From the NCBI GenBank assembly GCA_028285035.1, contig JANQQF010000179.1:1-50482 (forward strand): a stretch of DNA of 50,482 nucleotides, given 5' to 3'. The position numbers and the translations under genes were made by a program. Below the pieces are notes generated by a model. The model searched no databases. It was given only the letters and a program-made list of their open reading frames with translations, and was not told the origin of the DNA. Shown here piece by piece: positions 34,001 to 42,661 of this stretch (position 1 is the stretch's first letter; the number at the start of each line of letters is the position of its first letter). Origin of the DNA: Phycisphaerae bacterium. Its GTDB lineage: Bacteria; Chloroflexota; Anaerolineae; 4572-78; J111.

Positions 34001-37000
34001 CTTGGTCACGTGGTTGCCATTCCAGTTGGTCCACCACGCTTCACCCCCATTGGGCGATTGGGGAGAAACCAAAATCCAATCCTGTTCATTGACCAATTGA
34101 TTGACTGGATCACTTTTATCAAAGCGAACATATCGGCCACCATCTCCGTGCAGGAAGAAGGCCAGTTTGGTTGGGGTATCTGGATCATACCCATCACCCA
34201 CCACCAGTTGAACGTTGAGGCCCTGAATCTTAGTTTCATAGATGCCAGGGCCACGGCCGCCTGAGCCGCCTGTTGGATTACAAGAGAGTGGTGCCCGAGC
34301 AGGGGGAGTGGGCGGCCCAGCCACCACTTCTGGCTCAGGGGCATTCCCGAGGTTGATTAGTTGTTGTAGCTCTGTTTTGCCCAAAGCTCGATTGTACACC
34401 CGCCAATCATCCATCGCGCCATCAAAGTAGCGATCCGTTTGCCCCAAATATTGATCCGCTCCCAGGATGAAAGGGGCTGATGAGTTGTTGATGGTGGTGT
34501 AATTAACCGATTTGGAGGCTACTTGCTCACCATCCAGGTAAACCCGCAGCTTTTTAGCATTAGCGTCAAATACAGCGGCCACGTGATACCATACCCCTGG
34601 CTCAAGATCGTCATCAGTATAGGCTGACAAGGCATATGACGATCTATACGTGCCATCGGGAGAAACCACCCACCGCAATCGGTTGTGGCTGGAGAAGTAG
34701 AGGTCGTAGGCGCGATTGCCTCCCCCACTTTTGTACTTACTCACCAGACCTTGTCGTAACCACGGTTTGTCCATTTTGACCCAACCCGCTACGGTCAGGC
34801 TATTTTTTACATCCAACCCCTCTTGGGCGGAGTCACTGATTGAAAGATATCCTTTTCCATCAAAATCAAAAGTGGTAGCTTCATCAACTGGGCCTGGACC
34901 ACTCTGGATGCCATTATTTTCGACAGACAGATGATTACCCTGTCCACTCGCGTCGCGACGGGTCTGGCCACTTTCATTAAGAGGCCAATACCCAACCAAA
35001 CCTTTTGTTAAGCTGGCTAGCTCAATAGTGCCTGCTTGGTTGGTCGGGGCAGGCGATGCAGAAACGTGTTGGACGCCCTCATCCTCCTCAGTAGGCTCCC
35101 AGGGTTGACACCCACTCTTGCCGTAATTACTGGCTAATAAGGCTAAATCTCGCACATCAACGGTTCCATCTTGATTGAGATCGGCTCTTGGGTCCATGTC
35201 TGCACTGCCTAAACCGATGTTTCCTGAAATCAAGGTTAAATCAGTTATGTCAATGACTTCATCATCATTGAGATCCCCAATCTGTAGCGTAGTGGGGGGC
35301 ACGACTTTATCTTCACCCCGATCAATAGTTGTCGTTAGGCAGTTGGGTAGATACTGTGGGGCCTGAACCTTAAGTTGATATTCACCGACCGGCAGTGTGG
35401 TTAAGTGAAACTGATCAGCCACAAGCTCCATTTCAGACGTAATTCGTCCGGTCGCCGAAATCTGTCCCCCAAGCATTGGGGCAGGACCTTCATATTCTAC
35501 AATCCCAGCTATACTTCCCGGCAAGCGAGGCTGGACAAGGATGGGGGTGCTTGTATGGCTAGAAATCGAGAGAGGTTCGCCTTCAATTGAGGTACCACTG
35601 GCCTGACAGGCAATGTCGGTTGTGCCTAAGTTACCGATGAAACGTAATATTGCCAGGTCACCCTCACCCGAAATCATCCCATTTTCTTCGGTCAATCTAG
35701 CCGTCCACAGGCCAGTTTGGGCGTCCAGATTATATTCCGCAAAATTAGGCGTTTCATAGATCGCGCCAGGGGTAACCTCTTGCCAAATCAAAGCTGTCGG
35801 GTCGACTGTACATTGCACATCAATCGTCGCTAGATTGTGCGCGGCGACAACCTCCAGTTGAATATCAAGACTATCATCTTCTTCAATTTCAGTAATATCA
35901 GGAGTTATACGCAACCATGCACTTTCAAAGATGCCAATATCCGGGAGATCATCGCGTAGTTGTCCCGCAATATCTTCTTCCATATCAGCGGGTACGCCCC
36001 GATTAATGAGAGGGCTATCTGCTAAGGGGTAGAAGGCTTCATTTAGCCCTAATGCATCAGCAATTACATCACTTTCACTTTGCAGCACATTTGGAATATT
36101 GGATATTTGCCACCCGTTGGCAGCCGATGTCCATTGGCTGGACCGTTCAGTTATATCAGCTTCCCCATCAAGAATGACATTGTTATTAAACACGCCACCC
36201 TGCATTGTTTGGCTTCGCAGAAAGTAATCATTTTCGCTAAACACATTATGTAAAATATTAATCTGTTCGGTATCTTCGACAGTTAAGGCTAAGCCCGCAA
36301 TTGTACCACTACGTTGGGCTTGTCTCAGGATATTGTTGGAGATTTCAATATTTTGAGCGATCCCTTTATATTCAGAACTGCTCCCTGTAATTTTGAGGTG
36401 ACGGGTATTATTCTCAAAGATATTTTTTTCAATAATAAAATCTTGTACTTCACCTGCGATATTCAGACCGATGCCAAAGCCTGCTCTTGTATCCTGATCG
36501 GGAGTCGTGGGCCGATATCCCTCAATTTTGTTTCCGGAAATTAATACATCTTGGCCCGTTTCGATCCCAATCGCTTGTCGGCCAATATTATCAAACTCAC
36601 TTTCATGGGGACGATTGATCCAAAACGAATTATCTAGGATCTGAATACCTTGAATACTCGCTCCATCTCGCCAAAATTTTGAGCCGAGATGGACCCCATC
36701 CGCCCCAATATCTTCAAAACGGTTGTTCTGTACAACGATGTTTTCGGCTTGATATCGAATGTTGATGGCCTTTGCTTCAACACCGGCCTTCTCACCCGTT
36801 TCATCATAAAAAGGCTCGCCCGTTCGTATATTGTGAAAGTGATTATTTTCAATCAGAATATTCTGGGCGTTATTAACCTCAACAACTGTTCGAGTCCCGG
36901 CCCGAAATTCATTTTGTCTTAAGATGATATGGCTGGCTTGCGTGGTATTACTTTGTTCCAATGTCTGATGACTACCTAGCTCAAACACGTGATGCATAAA

Positions 37001-37414
37001 GTTTTCAAAGACTAACCCTTCAAATAACCACCAGCTTGTTCCCAATAGATAAATTGGCCCCGAACTCTGCAGGATCACATCTTCATCGGGAAAGGCCGTT
37101 ACGGTGATGGGGGCATCCTGATGCCCACTATTAGCCTCACTCAGGTTAGTCTTATCAACCAAATGGGTCCCGCCCCGAATGTACAAGGTATCCCCCGGTC
37201 GCAATTGTTGTAGGGCGTAGCCAATCGTTTGCCACGGCTGCTCAATACTTCCGCCCTGAGCATCATCCATCGCTTCTGGGTTGGTCGAATCTACATAAAA
37301 AACGGGGGGATCAACCACATCATCTTGGGCGTGAATCTGGTCCGATTGCATCCCCTGTCCCATGATTATTAATATTAATAATAAACCCAGGACTCTTTTT
37401 ATTTTTTTTATCAT
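31088..37414 (-). CDS. 2108-aa membrane-anchored beta-helix/cohesin/dockerin/LamG/esterase surface protein
   Basis: GAGGA lies before the ATG. Modules: signal peptide 1-30; parallel beta-helix about 35-500 (repeated NILIENNHFHNI units, ending LPDIGIFESAW); cohesin-like 505-630; a small CnaB-like domain 633-710; dockerin type I 712-765 with two calcium loops (GDLNDDEVIDITDLTLIS and ADLNQDGTVDVRDLALLA); LamG 805-1025 (GLVGYWPLNESGQT, VAGWVK, MDDWRVYNRAL); alpha/beta-hydrolase esterase about 1055-1290 with oxyanion FFLHGDGG, nucleophile elbow GGSGG (S1163) and GTHDY, H1257; a second beta-helix 1310-1700; an acidic linker 1705-1750; a second cohesin-like module 1755-1885; a Glu/Ser/Thr-rich stalk; and one C-terminal membrane helix followed by RLRRR. 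Cohesin and dockerin together suggest a self-assembling surface complex. The esterase plus carbohydrate-binding and beta-helix modules point to polysaccharide or polyester breakdown. Confidence 0.9.
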   Translation of the reverse strand: MIKKIKRVLGLLLILIIMGQGMQSDQIHAQDDVVDPPVFYVDSTNPEAMDDAQGGSIEQPWQTIGYALQQLRPGDTLYIRGGTHLVDKTNLSEANSGHQDAPITVTAFPDEDVILQSSGPIYLLGTSWWLFEGLVFENFMHHVFELGSHQTLEQSNTTQASHIILRQNEFRAGTRTVVEVNNAQNILIENNHFHNIRTGEPFYDETGEKAGVEAKAINIRYQAENIVVQNNRFEDIGADGVHLGSKFWRDGASIQGIQILDNSFWINRPHESEFDNIGRQAIGIETGQDVLISGNKIEGYRPTTPDQDTRAGFGIGLNIAGEVQDFIIEKNIFENNTRHLKITGSSSEYKGIAQNIEISNNILRQAQRSGTIAGLALTVEDTEQINILHNVFSENDYFLRSQTMQGGVFNNNVILDGEADITERSSQWTSAANGWQISNIPNVLQSESDVIADALGLNEAFYPLADSPLINRGVPADMEEDIAGQLRDDLPDIGIFESAWLRITPDITEIEEDDSLDIQLEVVAAHNLATIDVQCTVDPTALIWQEVTPGAIYETPNFAEYNLDAQTGLWTARLTEENGMISGEGDLAILRFIGNLGTTDIACQASGTSIEGEPLSISSHTSTPILVQPRLPGSIAGIVEYEGPAPMLGGQISATGRITSEMELVADQFHLTTLPVGEYQLKVQAPQYLPNCLTTTIDRGEDKVVPPTTLQIGDLNDDEVIDITDLTLISGNIGLGSADMDPRADLNQDGTVDVRDLALLASNYGKSGCQPWEPTEEDEGVQHVSASPAPTNQAGTIELASLTKGLVGYWPLNESGQTRRDASGQGNHLSVENNGIQSGPGPVDEATTFDFDGKGYLSISDSAQEGLDVKNSLTVAGWVKMDKPWLRQGLVSKYKSGGGNRAYDLYFSSHNRLRWVVSPDGTYRSSYALSAYTDDDLEPGVWYHVAAVFDANAKKLRVYLDGEQVASKSVNYTTINNSSAPFILGADQYLGQTDRYFDGAMDDWRVYNRALGKTELQQLINLGNAPEPEVVAGPPTPPARAPLSCNPTGGSGGRGPGIYETKIQGLNVQLVVGDGYDPDTPTKLAFFLHGDGGRYVRFDKSDPVNQLVNEQDWILVSPQSPNGGEAWWTNWNGNHVTKLANLFDEMFQKYNVCRDIVYGSGGSGGPEFWTAQFFPRRGGQYPAHMVMGCGGGQASGASAIRDKLVELGQDFDTVNNSTFDFVYGTHDYLYASIRGSVGLYRHAGFHVREEVMKRAGHCNEWPGDGFPNLTDKIAEHWSQLIVELEQVDGSGSILAGCDHTIGPKIDIANGWQNYDGVDPGDVVCVRGGNRNALTLQNFQGTATKPITFINFDGAVTIDSDKWYGIRIRNSQHIRLTGIGSADETYGFKIIGSTSHGVRIGERSSHFEIDHIEVTNVPLTGMAAQTKGTCSDGSENEIDYDRDGKIEDDRDDAVNRDNFVQRNSIFHHNYIHNVGTEGLYVGSSFHGREQTSRCNNGDETRFDPVLHGVHIYQNIVTDTGWDGIQVGSAVEDCVIHHNKIYRDSRANESSQQSGIMNNPGSVCEIHSNLIKDGARRGIFISGSAGNEVHNNVIVNAGQLEKDSAIIVAQDGRTGPLSIYNNTIVNPAQYGIAYRSERAHPDVIKRNIVVNPDSNLAVQTKGQEHISVNNNYIAPNLNALKVKDASQDDYRLTDNSPALGLGADLDPSFSDLEDPNYSHDPFDPENTTDPSDDSEGEAEEENPSDEQDEVELPQGPYLEVRPAETGVQSGDNLDLELIVTNVEQLYGMQMVCQWDPAQLTWQASSWGDFFTDYLVGVDQALPNQWMGIITQKFPAQPLNGTGTSVTLTAQVTANPGSVEISCEVLAVTETGQILPMAVVSQPILVSEALINDNDVTTALSDDLDFNIQTTAMASTQPPLEVEIEAAVASTNEGSFEAESESNVDAATVAEVFPTEASPISEESHVEAEGVIDDKPEVTTKAVPQIATAEEQLDGPTIVEEIVTVEPEMGIAHYLPGDETEESITTVVEVPVAAEQPTSEISVASDEAVIGALSPAKPAQPYQTLESQNNFFPWLGLVLLMSAVLLLAILGLFVQFGLWSGWYWLHRLRRR

Positions 37415-37497
37415 AGTTCCTCAATCGTCTCTGGCTTACAAAATTTACTGGACACGTTTATGCAATAATGAGTATAACATTATTAATACACCCTGTC

Positions 37498-37529
37498 TGT
37501 CATGTAAATCGAGCAAGTTTGTCATGTAA
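37498..37529. repeat. 22-bp spaced TGTCATGTAA direct repeats
   Basis: TGTCATGTAA occurs at 37498-37507 and 37520-37529, 22 bp apart (two helical turns), 84 bp upstream of the surface protein start. The reverse complement core ACATGACA recurs at 37948-37955. Confidence 0.55.
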
Positions 37530-37949
37530 TCAAGACAATTTGTATGGGTCCTCAAGTAAACTATCTATTACAATGGGTGATGGTCAATCGGTGGAAACAA
37601 ACGTTCCTATCATACCATAAAAATTTCTTAAAAACATTTCACTTTAAATTTCAGAAAGTATTCAAATTGAATATTTCCTCAAACCAATTGCAAACCCAAA
37701 ATCAAGCAATTGACCAGATTCATTACAAACCTTGTCTAAGTACTGGTAATGACTTTGTATCCAAAGCAAGATATGGTAAAATTTTGAACGTCACATAATG
37801 GTTGCAACATTTAATATACTAAATTGAATCATAAATTCTATTGTTCCTTACCAATTCTGATTTTATCAGAAGATGTATGTTTCATAAATAGAAAAAGTTG
37901 GAGAATTTTACCCTAGTTTTAGACGAATATTATCTCTTTTTGACATCAC

Positions 37950-37988
37950 ATGACATGATTAGACCTAATTTTCTACTAATCATGTCAT
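37950..37988. promoter_or_regulatory. 13-bp perfect inverted repeat upstream of the sensor kinase
   Basis: ATGACATGATTAG/CTAATCATGTCAT with a 13-nt spacer. It contains the ACATGACA core shared with the direct repeats near the divergent gene, so it is a candidate operator for one regulator acting on both genes. Confidence 0.55.
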
Positions 37989-38099
37989 AACAATGACTAT
38001 TTTTGATTTGAGACCCATTTTGGAATAGGTAACAATTTGGATTATTTAATAATATAAAATTTCCATTTTAGACCTTCCTTAAATTCAAACTATAAAACA

Positions 38100-41099
38100 A
38101 TGTTATCCTCAATGAAACAGGCAGCTGGCTCAACAACCGCACCTTTAGCTGATTGGTTGCCCACAATCGTTCCAACACTTCGAACATTGTGGGTTGAGCA
38201 GATTCCTGAAACCTCACAGAGGCCATATCCAGCTTTGACCGATTGGCTAACATTATTACACGTTACCGAAACTGCCACAGCCAAAATTGATGCCCAACTG
38301 GTCCAAATGCTTGACTCTCCCACGGGGGGGAATGAAATTCAGGAAAGTTGGATCATCCTAACAAAGCTATTTGACCTAACGTTTGAGGCAATGCGTCATC
38401 ATAATGATGAGATACCGCCTATTGCCTGGCCGAGTCTCCTTGATTTGCAAAATAAGATCATACAGAGTGCAGCAACCAAGACCTTGCTCCGGCAAAATCG
38501 TCCATCGACAGACATTCTCACTCGACGCGCCAACTATTTAGACACAATCACAGAGCTTAATAAGCACATTGTTGCCTCTCAAGATACAGCCGAATTATTA
38601 GATCAAATCGTAAGCCTGATTCAGAAAAATTTTGCCTATGAGTATGTAGGTCTTTACTCCCTCAATCAATCACAACAAGCCCTGAAGTTGCGAAGTGCCT
38701 CTTGGCACACCTATCAAGACCAGGTTGCAAAAATGCCTATTTTGGCAATCAGTCCTACGACCTTGAGTGGTCGGGCTGCCTCGACTCGACAGATGGTTCT
38801 AAGTAACGACCTATCTACAGAAAAAGACATTAGGCCGCACCCGATCTTGTATCAAGCCTTGGCCCAAATTTCGGTTCCCCTGCTAACAGATGACCAATTG
38901 TTGGGTGTCCTTGAAATTGTCAGTGATCGGACAGAGGCATTCACCGATGATGATTGTCAAATCCTGCTGGGGTTAGCCAATCATATTGCGGCTGTGGTTA
39001 AAAATGTTCGGTTACAAAACACGCTTCAGCGGCATCTCCGAGAACAAACGCTGCTTTATGAAAGTAATGTCGCGTTGGGGACTAGTCTAGATGTCGATAC
39101 TGTTCTACAGCTTGTTTCAGAGGTTTTGGTCGAAATTATTGCGGCTGGCGCCTGTGTGATCAGTGAAATCGATCTAAAACAGAAGAGTATCACCGCCCAC
39201 ACTGAACATATTCTCGATATGTCGAAACCACCAACCTCAACTTGGCGCAAAATAGGTATGCCTCTACCCTTAAAAGAAGATCCTCTAGTTCAGCAAGTCC
39301 TGCAAACCCAGCGTCCGGTTACAAATCGCGCTTCGAAAGAAAAGCCTGCCCCTTGGCAATGCTTTAATGAAGTTGATGAGTCTCAGTGGGGCACGGTATT
39401 GGCCTTGCCGTTTGAAATAAAAAAGGAAGCGGTTGGGCTGATTGAAATTTATGATCGAAATCAACATCGCGATTTTTCGGCAGATGATATTCATTTAGGC
39501 CAATTAATGGCCACACAAGCCACGCTAGCCTTGGGTCGAGCCCGACTATTTGATGATACGCGTGATCGGCTTAATCAGGTTTCAACGCTGTACACGATGG
39601 CTCAAAAAATTGCTGGGAATCTTGATCTTCAGGCAGTGTTAGATGATATCGTCGTGGCCTTACGGCAAGTCATCGGCTGTCGAGGGTGTTGTATCTTTTT
39701 GCTGGATCAAAGCAACGAAAAGCTCGAAATTCGGGCGGCTGATGGCCTAAAATCCCACTGGCGAGATATTGCAAAACTTCGTGTTGGGGAAGGGGCAGCC
39801 GGTACAGCTGTTTCTGAGGGCAAAACAGTTTATATTCCTGACATTCGTCAAGCCCCAGACTCCATCATCTTTGATGAGTCAGTCCAATCGTTGATGGTGA
39901 CCCCAATGTGGGCCAGTGGCGAGATTATTGGAACGATCAATGTTGATGATGTAAAGCCTGATGCCTTTGGGCCAGCCCAGGAACAACTGCTTAATATTGC
40001 GGCGACACAAGTAGGCATCGCCATTGAAAATGCTCGGCTATTCTCAAAAATATCAACCGAACGGCAACAAATGCAGGCCATCATCCAAAATATGGCGGAT
40101 GGGCTATTAGTTACTGACAAAGAAGGGTCAGTGATTACTTGTAATCCCGCCCTGGCCATGATGCTTGGCTTGTCTATTCCAAATATTTTACAGAAGACGC
40201 CAATCACTGCCCCGACGGCCCTAAAACAAATTCTCGATATCAAGCCCATCCGTGGCCAAACCGGGATGTTAACCCGCGAAGTTACAATTGAGACTATCCC
40301 ACCAAAAACGCTACAAGTCTATTCAACGCGAATGGAGGTTGGCGACGAATTAATCGGCGAAGTTCGGGTGGTTCACGATGTAACAAAAGAGCGAGATTTA
40401 GATCAGCTCAAAAGTGACTTTATGTCCACAATCTCGCATGAACTTCGAACCCCGCTCTTCTCAATTCAGGGATTTGTCCAAATCTTATTAGAAGATGACG
40501 ATACGTTGGATGCCGAACTACGGCGAGAGTTTTTAACAACCATTCAAACCCAATCCGTGCAACTGAGCGAAATGGTCAACAATCTACTTGATATGGCTCG
40601 TTTTGATGAAGGACGAATGGAACTGGTCAAAGCGGATGTTGATATGGCGCATCTATTAAGCCAAACCAGCAAAAAGCTCGTCGGCTTTGCCCACCAACAA
40701 AATATCAACCTTTATGAAGATATCCCTCCCGTTTTTCCGATCATTATTGGTGATGTAGAACGGCTGGAACAAGTCCTAACCAATTTGATTGGTAATGCCA
40801 TCAAATTCACCCCTGAGGGGGGTCAAGTTCATATCCGAGCTAAAACCATAGAGGGTCAAATTGCCGTTGAGGTACAGGATAATGGAATCGGCATCCCACC
40901 CAACGATTTAGATCAGATATTCTCCCGCTACTATCAGGTCAGCGACCAAAATAAGCCATCCACCAAAGGCAGTGGCCTAGGCCTACACATTGCCAAGAAA
41001 ATTGTCGAAGAGCATGACGGCAAAATTTGGGCCGAAAGTGTCGTCGGTGAAGGTAGCACCTTCCATTTCACGATACCGATACCAAAAGAGAGACAATGA
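38100..41099 (+). CDS. multi-GAF/PAS sensor histidine kinase
   Basis: A 999-aa cytoplasmic histidine kinase with no membrane helix. After an N-terminal helical region come GAF domains at about 165-305, 320-480 and 500-645 (third: RVGEGAAGTAVSEGKTVYIP, PMWASGEIIGTINVDD). A PAS domain follows at about 650-765 (MADGLLVTDKEGSVITCNPA), then HisKA with H780 (SHELRTPLFS) and HATPase with N895 and N899 (NLIGNAIKFT), DNGIGIP and GSGLGLHIAKKI. All active-site residues are present. Three GAFs plus PAS mean several signals are integrated, with possible cyclic-nucleotide or redox sensing. No response regulator gene follows. Instead its stop codon overlaps (ATGA) the start of a sirtuin gene, which in turn overlaps a GNAT gene. 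The start codon has no clear ribosome binding site, and an ATG four codons later is an alternative. Confidence 0.9.
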   Translation: MLSSMKQAAGSTTAPLADWLPTIVPTLRTLWVEQIPETSQRPYPALTDWLTLLHVTETATAKIDAQLVQMLDSPTGGNEIQESWIILTKLFDLTFEAMRHHNDEIPPIAWPSLLDLQNKIIQSAATKTLLRQNRPSTDILTRRANYLDTITELNKHIVASQDTAELLDQIVSLIQKNFAYEYVGLYSLNQSQQALKLRSASWHTYQDQVAKMPILAISPTTLSGRAASTRQMVLSNDLSTEKDIRPHPILYQALAQISVPLLTDDQLLGVLEIVSDRTEAFTDDDCQILLGLANHIAAVVKNVRLQNTLQRHLREQTLLYESNVALGTSLDVDTVLQLVSEVLVEIIAAGACVISEIDLKQKSITAHTEHILDMSKPPTSTWRKIGMPLPLKEDPLVQQVLQTQRPVTNRASKEKPAPWQCFNEVDESQWGTVLALPFEIKKEAVGLIEIYDRNQHRDFSADDIHLGQLMATQATLALGRARLFDDTRDRLNQVSTLYTMAQKIAGNLDLQAVLDDIVVALRQVIGCRGCCIFLLDQSNEKLEIRAADGLKSHWRDIAKLRVGEGAAGTAVSEGKTVYIPDIRQAPDSIIFDESVQSLMVTPMWASGEIIGTINVDDVKPDAFGPAQEQLLNIAATQVGIAIENARLFSKISTERQQMQAIIQNMADGLLVTDKEGSVITCNPALAMMLGLSIPNILQKTPITAPTALKQILDIKPIRGQTGMLTREVTIETIPPKTLQVYSTRMEVGDELIGEVRVVHDVTKERDLDQLKSDFMSTISHELRTPLFSIQGFVQILLEDDDTLDAELRREFLTTIQTQSVQLSEMVNNLLDMARFDEGRMELVKADVDMAHLLSQTSKKLVGFAHQQNINLYEDIPPVFPIIIGDVERLEQVLTNLIGNAIKFTPEGGQVHIRAKTIEGQIAVEVQDNGIGIPPNDLDQIFSRYYQVSDQNKPSTKGSGLGLHIAKKIVEEHDGKIWAESVVGEGSTFHFTIPIPKERQ

Positions 41100-41863
41100 C
41101 CCCACAAAATCTTGACTCGCTCATAAAACAAGCAGCGGCCTTGGTGCACGAGGCACAAAATATCGTGGCTTTTACTGGCGCTGGTATCAGTACCCCTTCA
41201 GGTATTCCCGATTTCCGTAGCCCGGACTCAGGGGCTTGGGAGAATGCTGATCCTACGATTGTGGCCTCACTTTTTGCCTTTCAGCGCGATCCTCGCCCCT
41301 TTTTTGAATGGATTCGACCGGCTACAAAACTGATGCTTGAGGCCCAGCCAAATCCGGCCCATCTGGCTTTGGCTGATTTAGAAAAAATGGGCAAAGTTAA
41401 GGCTGTTGTGACCCAAAACATTGATAACCTACATGGCCGAGCGGGGTCAAACAAAGTTTTTGAGTTACACGGCCATATGCGTGAAGTCACCTGCCTCACC
41501 TGTCGAAAATCTCAAAAGGCTGCTCAAATCATCGAAATATTTCTGGCCGATGGGAATGTCCCCTACTGTGATTGTGGCGGCGTTCTCAAGCCAAATGTAA
41601 TTTTATTTGGTGAGCAGCTCCCCTTTGTCGAATTTGCCGCCTCCGAGGAAGCGATGCGGCAAGCAGATTTAGTGATGGTTGTGGGCTCTTCGCTTGAGGT
41701 GACCCCAGCGGCAGATTTGCCCGCTGTAGCGATGACTAATGGAGCAAAGGGGATTATTGTCAATTTGCAACCAACGTACTTTGATCGCCAAGCCGAGGTG
41801 GTTATTCCTGGCGATGTGGCCGATGTGTTACCTCGTATTGTTGATCTCGTCCAAACCTTATGA
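41096..41863 (+). CDS. Sir2-family NAD-dependent deacylase (sirtuin)
   Basis: A 255-aa protein with the full sirtuin signature: NAD-binding GAGIS at 28-32 with PSGIPDFRSP, TQNIDNLH at 106-113, catalytic H125 in FELHGHM, and the zinc site C133, C136, C158, C160 (CLTC...CDC). PNVILFGEQLP then follows. The VVGSSLEVTPAADLP segment closes the Rossmann fold. It removes acetyl or related acyl groups from lysines using NAD, as CobB does. The start overlaps the kinase stop and its own stop overlaps the following acetyltransferase start (both ATGA), so the three products are made together. The C-X-C zinc pair with one residue between is tighter than the usual CxxC, a small variation. Confidence 0.92.
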   Translation: MTPQNLDSLIKQAAALVHEAQNIVAFTGAGISTPSGIPDFRSPDSGAWENADPTIVASLFAFQRDPRPFFEWIRPATKLMLEAQPNPAHLALADLEKMGKVKAVVTQNIDNLHGRAGSNKVFELHGHMREVTCLTCRKSQKAAQIIEIFLADGNVPYCDCGGVLKPNVILFGEQLPFVEFAASEEAMRQADLVMVVGSSLEVTPAADLPAVAMTNGAKGIIVNLQPTYFDRQAEVVIPGDVADVLPRIVDLVQTL

Positions 41864-42591
41864 TTCAAACGATTGAAGAAGTCGCCCTCAATGCTTGGCC
41901 GCCCTTAAATCAGATCCTTTTTGATGGTTGGGTGCTTCGCTTTGCAAACGGCTACACGGGTCGAGCGAACTCGGTCAACGTCCTTCAGCCCAGCCAGCTA
42001 GATATTCCCCAAAAAATTGCTCAATGCATTGAGCTGTATCAACAAAATAACCTTCCGCCAGTCTTCCGGCTTACGCCACTAGCTCAACCTGACAACCTTG
42101 ATGATTATTTGGACTCGGCTGGCTTTAAGCGAGTAAAATCAACCAGTGTGCAGGTCTTGGATCTTACGAAGAGTACGCCAACAGGTACGGCTAATTTTGA
42201 ATATTGGCCACACTATGATGATGAGTGGGAAGCGCATTTTGTTGCCCTAAATGGGGTTCCTGCTCAACGAGCCACACATCAGGTCATGCTTCAACGCATT
42301 ATCCCAAAATGTTGCTTCGCCGTGTTGTATCATCAAGGAGTGATTGTGGCTTGTGGGCTGGCGGTGTTTGAGCGAGGGTGTGTCGGGCTATTCGACATTG
42401 TAACCGCTAAAGCAGTGCGACGGCAGGGCTTTGGCACCACGTTAATTGAAAGTATACTGGCCTGGGCCAAAAAGCAAGGGGCAACCACCGCCTATCTACA
42501 GGTCGAAAAAGGTAATAGCCCGGCTCTTGAGTTGTATCACAAATTGGGGTTTCGAGAGCTTTATGAATATTGGTATCGGGTGCGGGGGTAG
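41860..42591 (+). CDS. GNAT acetyltransferase paired with the sirtuin
   Basis: A 243-aa protein. The C-terminal half (about 125-240) is a GNAT fold with acetyl-CoA loop VRRQGFGTTLI (R-x-x-G-x-G), preceded by VGLFDIVTAKA and followed by AYLQVEKGNSPALELYHKLGF. The N-terminal half (NAWPPLNQILFDGWVLRFANG, then YTGRANSVNVL) is the extra domain of the two-part GNAT subgroup that acts on small molecules or proteins. Its start overlaps the sirtuin stop by four bases. An acetyltransferase and a deacetylase made from one message, as in CobB/Pat pairs, suggests a reversible acetylation switch. The target could be the kinase encoded first in the operon or a metabolic enzyme. A strong bidirectional terminator follows directly. 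Confidence 0.85.
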   Translation: MIQTIEEVALNAWPPLNQILFDGWVLRFANGYTGRANSVNVLQPSQLDIPQKIAQCIELYQQNNLPPVFRLTPLAQPDNLDDYLDSAGFKRVKSTSVQVLDLTKSTPTGTANFEYWPHYDDEWEAHFVALNGVPAQRATHQVMLQRIIPKCCFAVLYHQGVIVACGLAVFERGCVGLFDIVTAKAVRRQGFGTTLIESILAWAKKQGATTAYLQVEKGNSPALELYHKLGFRELYEYWYRVRG

Positions 42592-42615
42592 AAAAAACTC
42601 ATTAGTTGAAAGTTT

Positions 42616-42661
42616 AGACCGCAGAGGTTATATCGGATACAACCTCTGCGGTCTTTATTTT
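42616..42661. terminator. strong bidirectional terminator
   Basis: Perfect 14-bp stem AGACCGCAGAGGTT/AACCTCTGCGGTCT with an 11-nt loop and a T-rich run on the plus strand. It separates the convergent kinase-sirtuin-GNAT operon and bioY. Confidence 0.9.

Larger units (their letters stand above)
37415..38099. promoter_or_regulatory. 685-bp divergent regulatory region
   Basis: This AT-rich gap separates the giant surface protein gene (minus) from the sensor kinase operon (plus). It holds TGTCATGT direct repeats near the surface gene and a 13-bp inverted repeat near the kinase gene, listed separately. No RNA gene or supported coding frame was found in the rest. Confidence 0.5.

Noticed and set aside
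37544..37798. 84-codon plus-strand frame in the divergent regulatory region
   Set aside because: No ribosome binding site, Lys/Asn/Gln-rich random-looking peptide, and it lies between likely operator sites.
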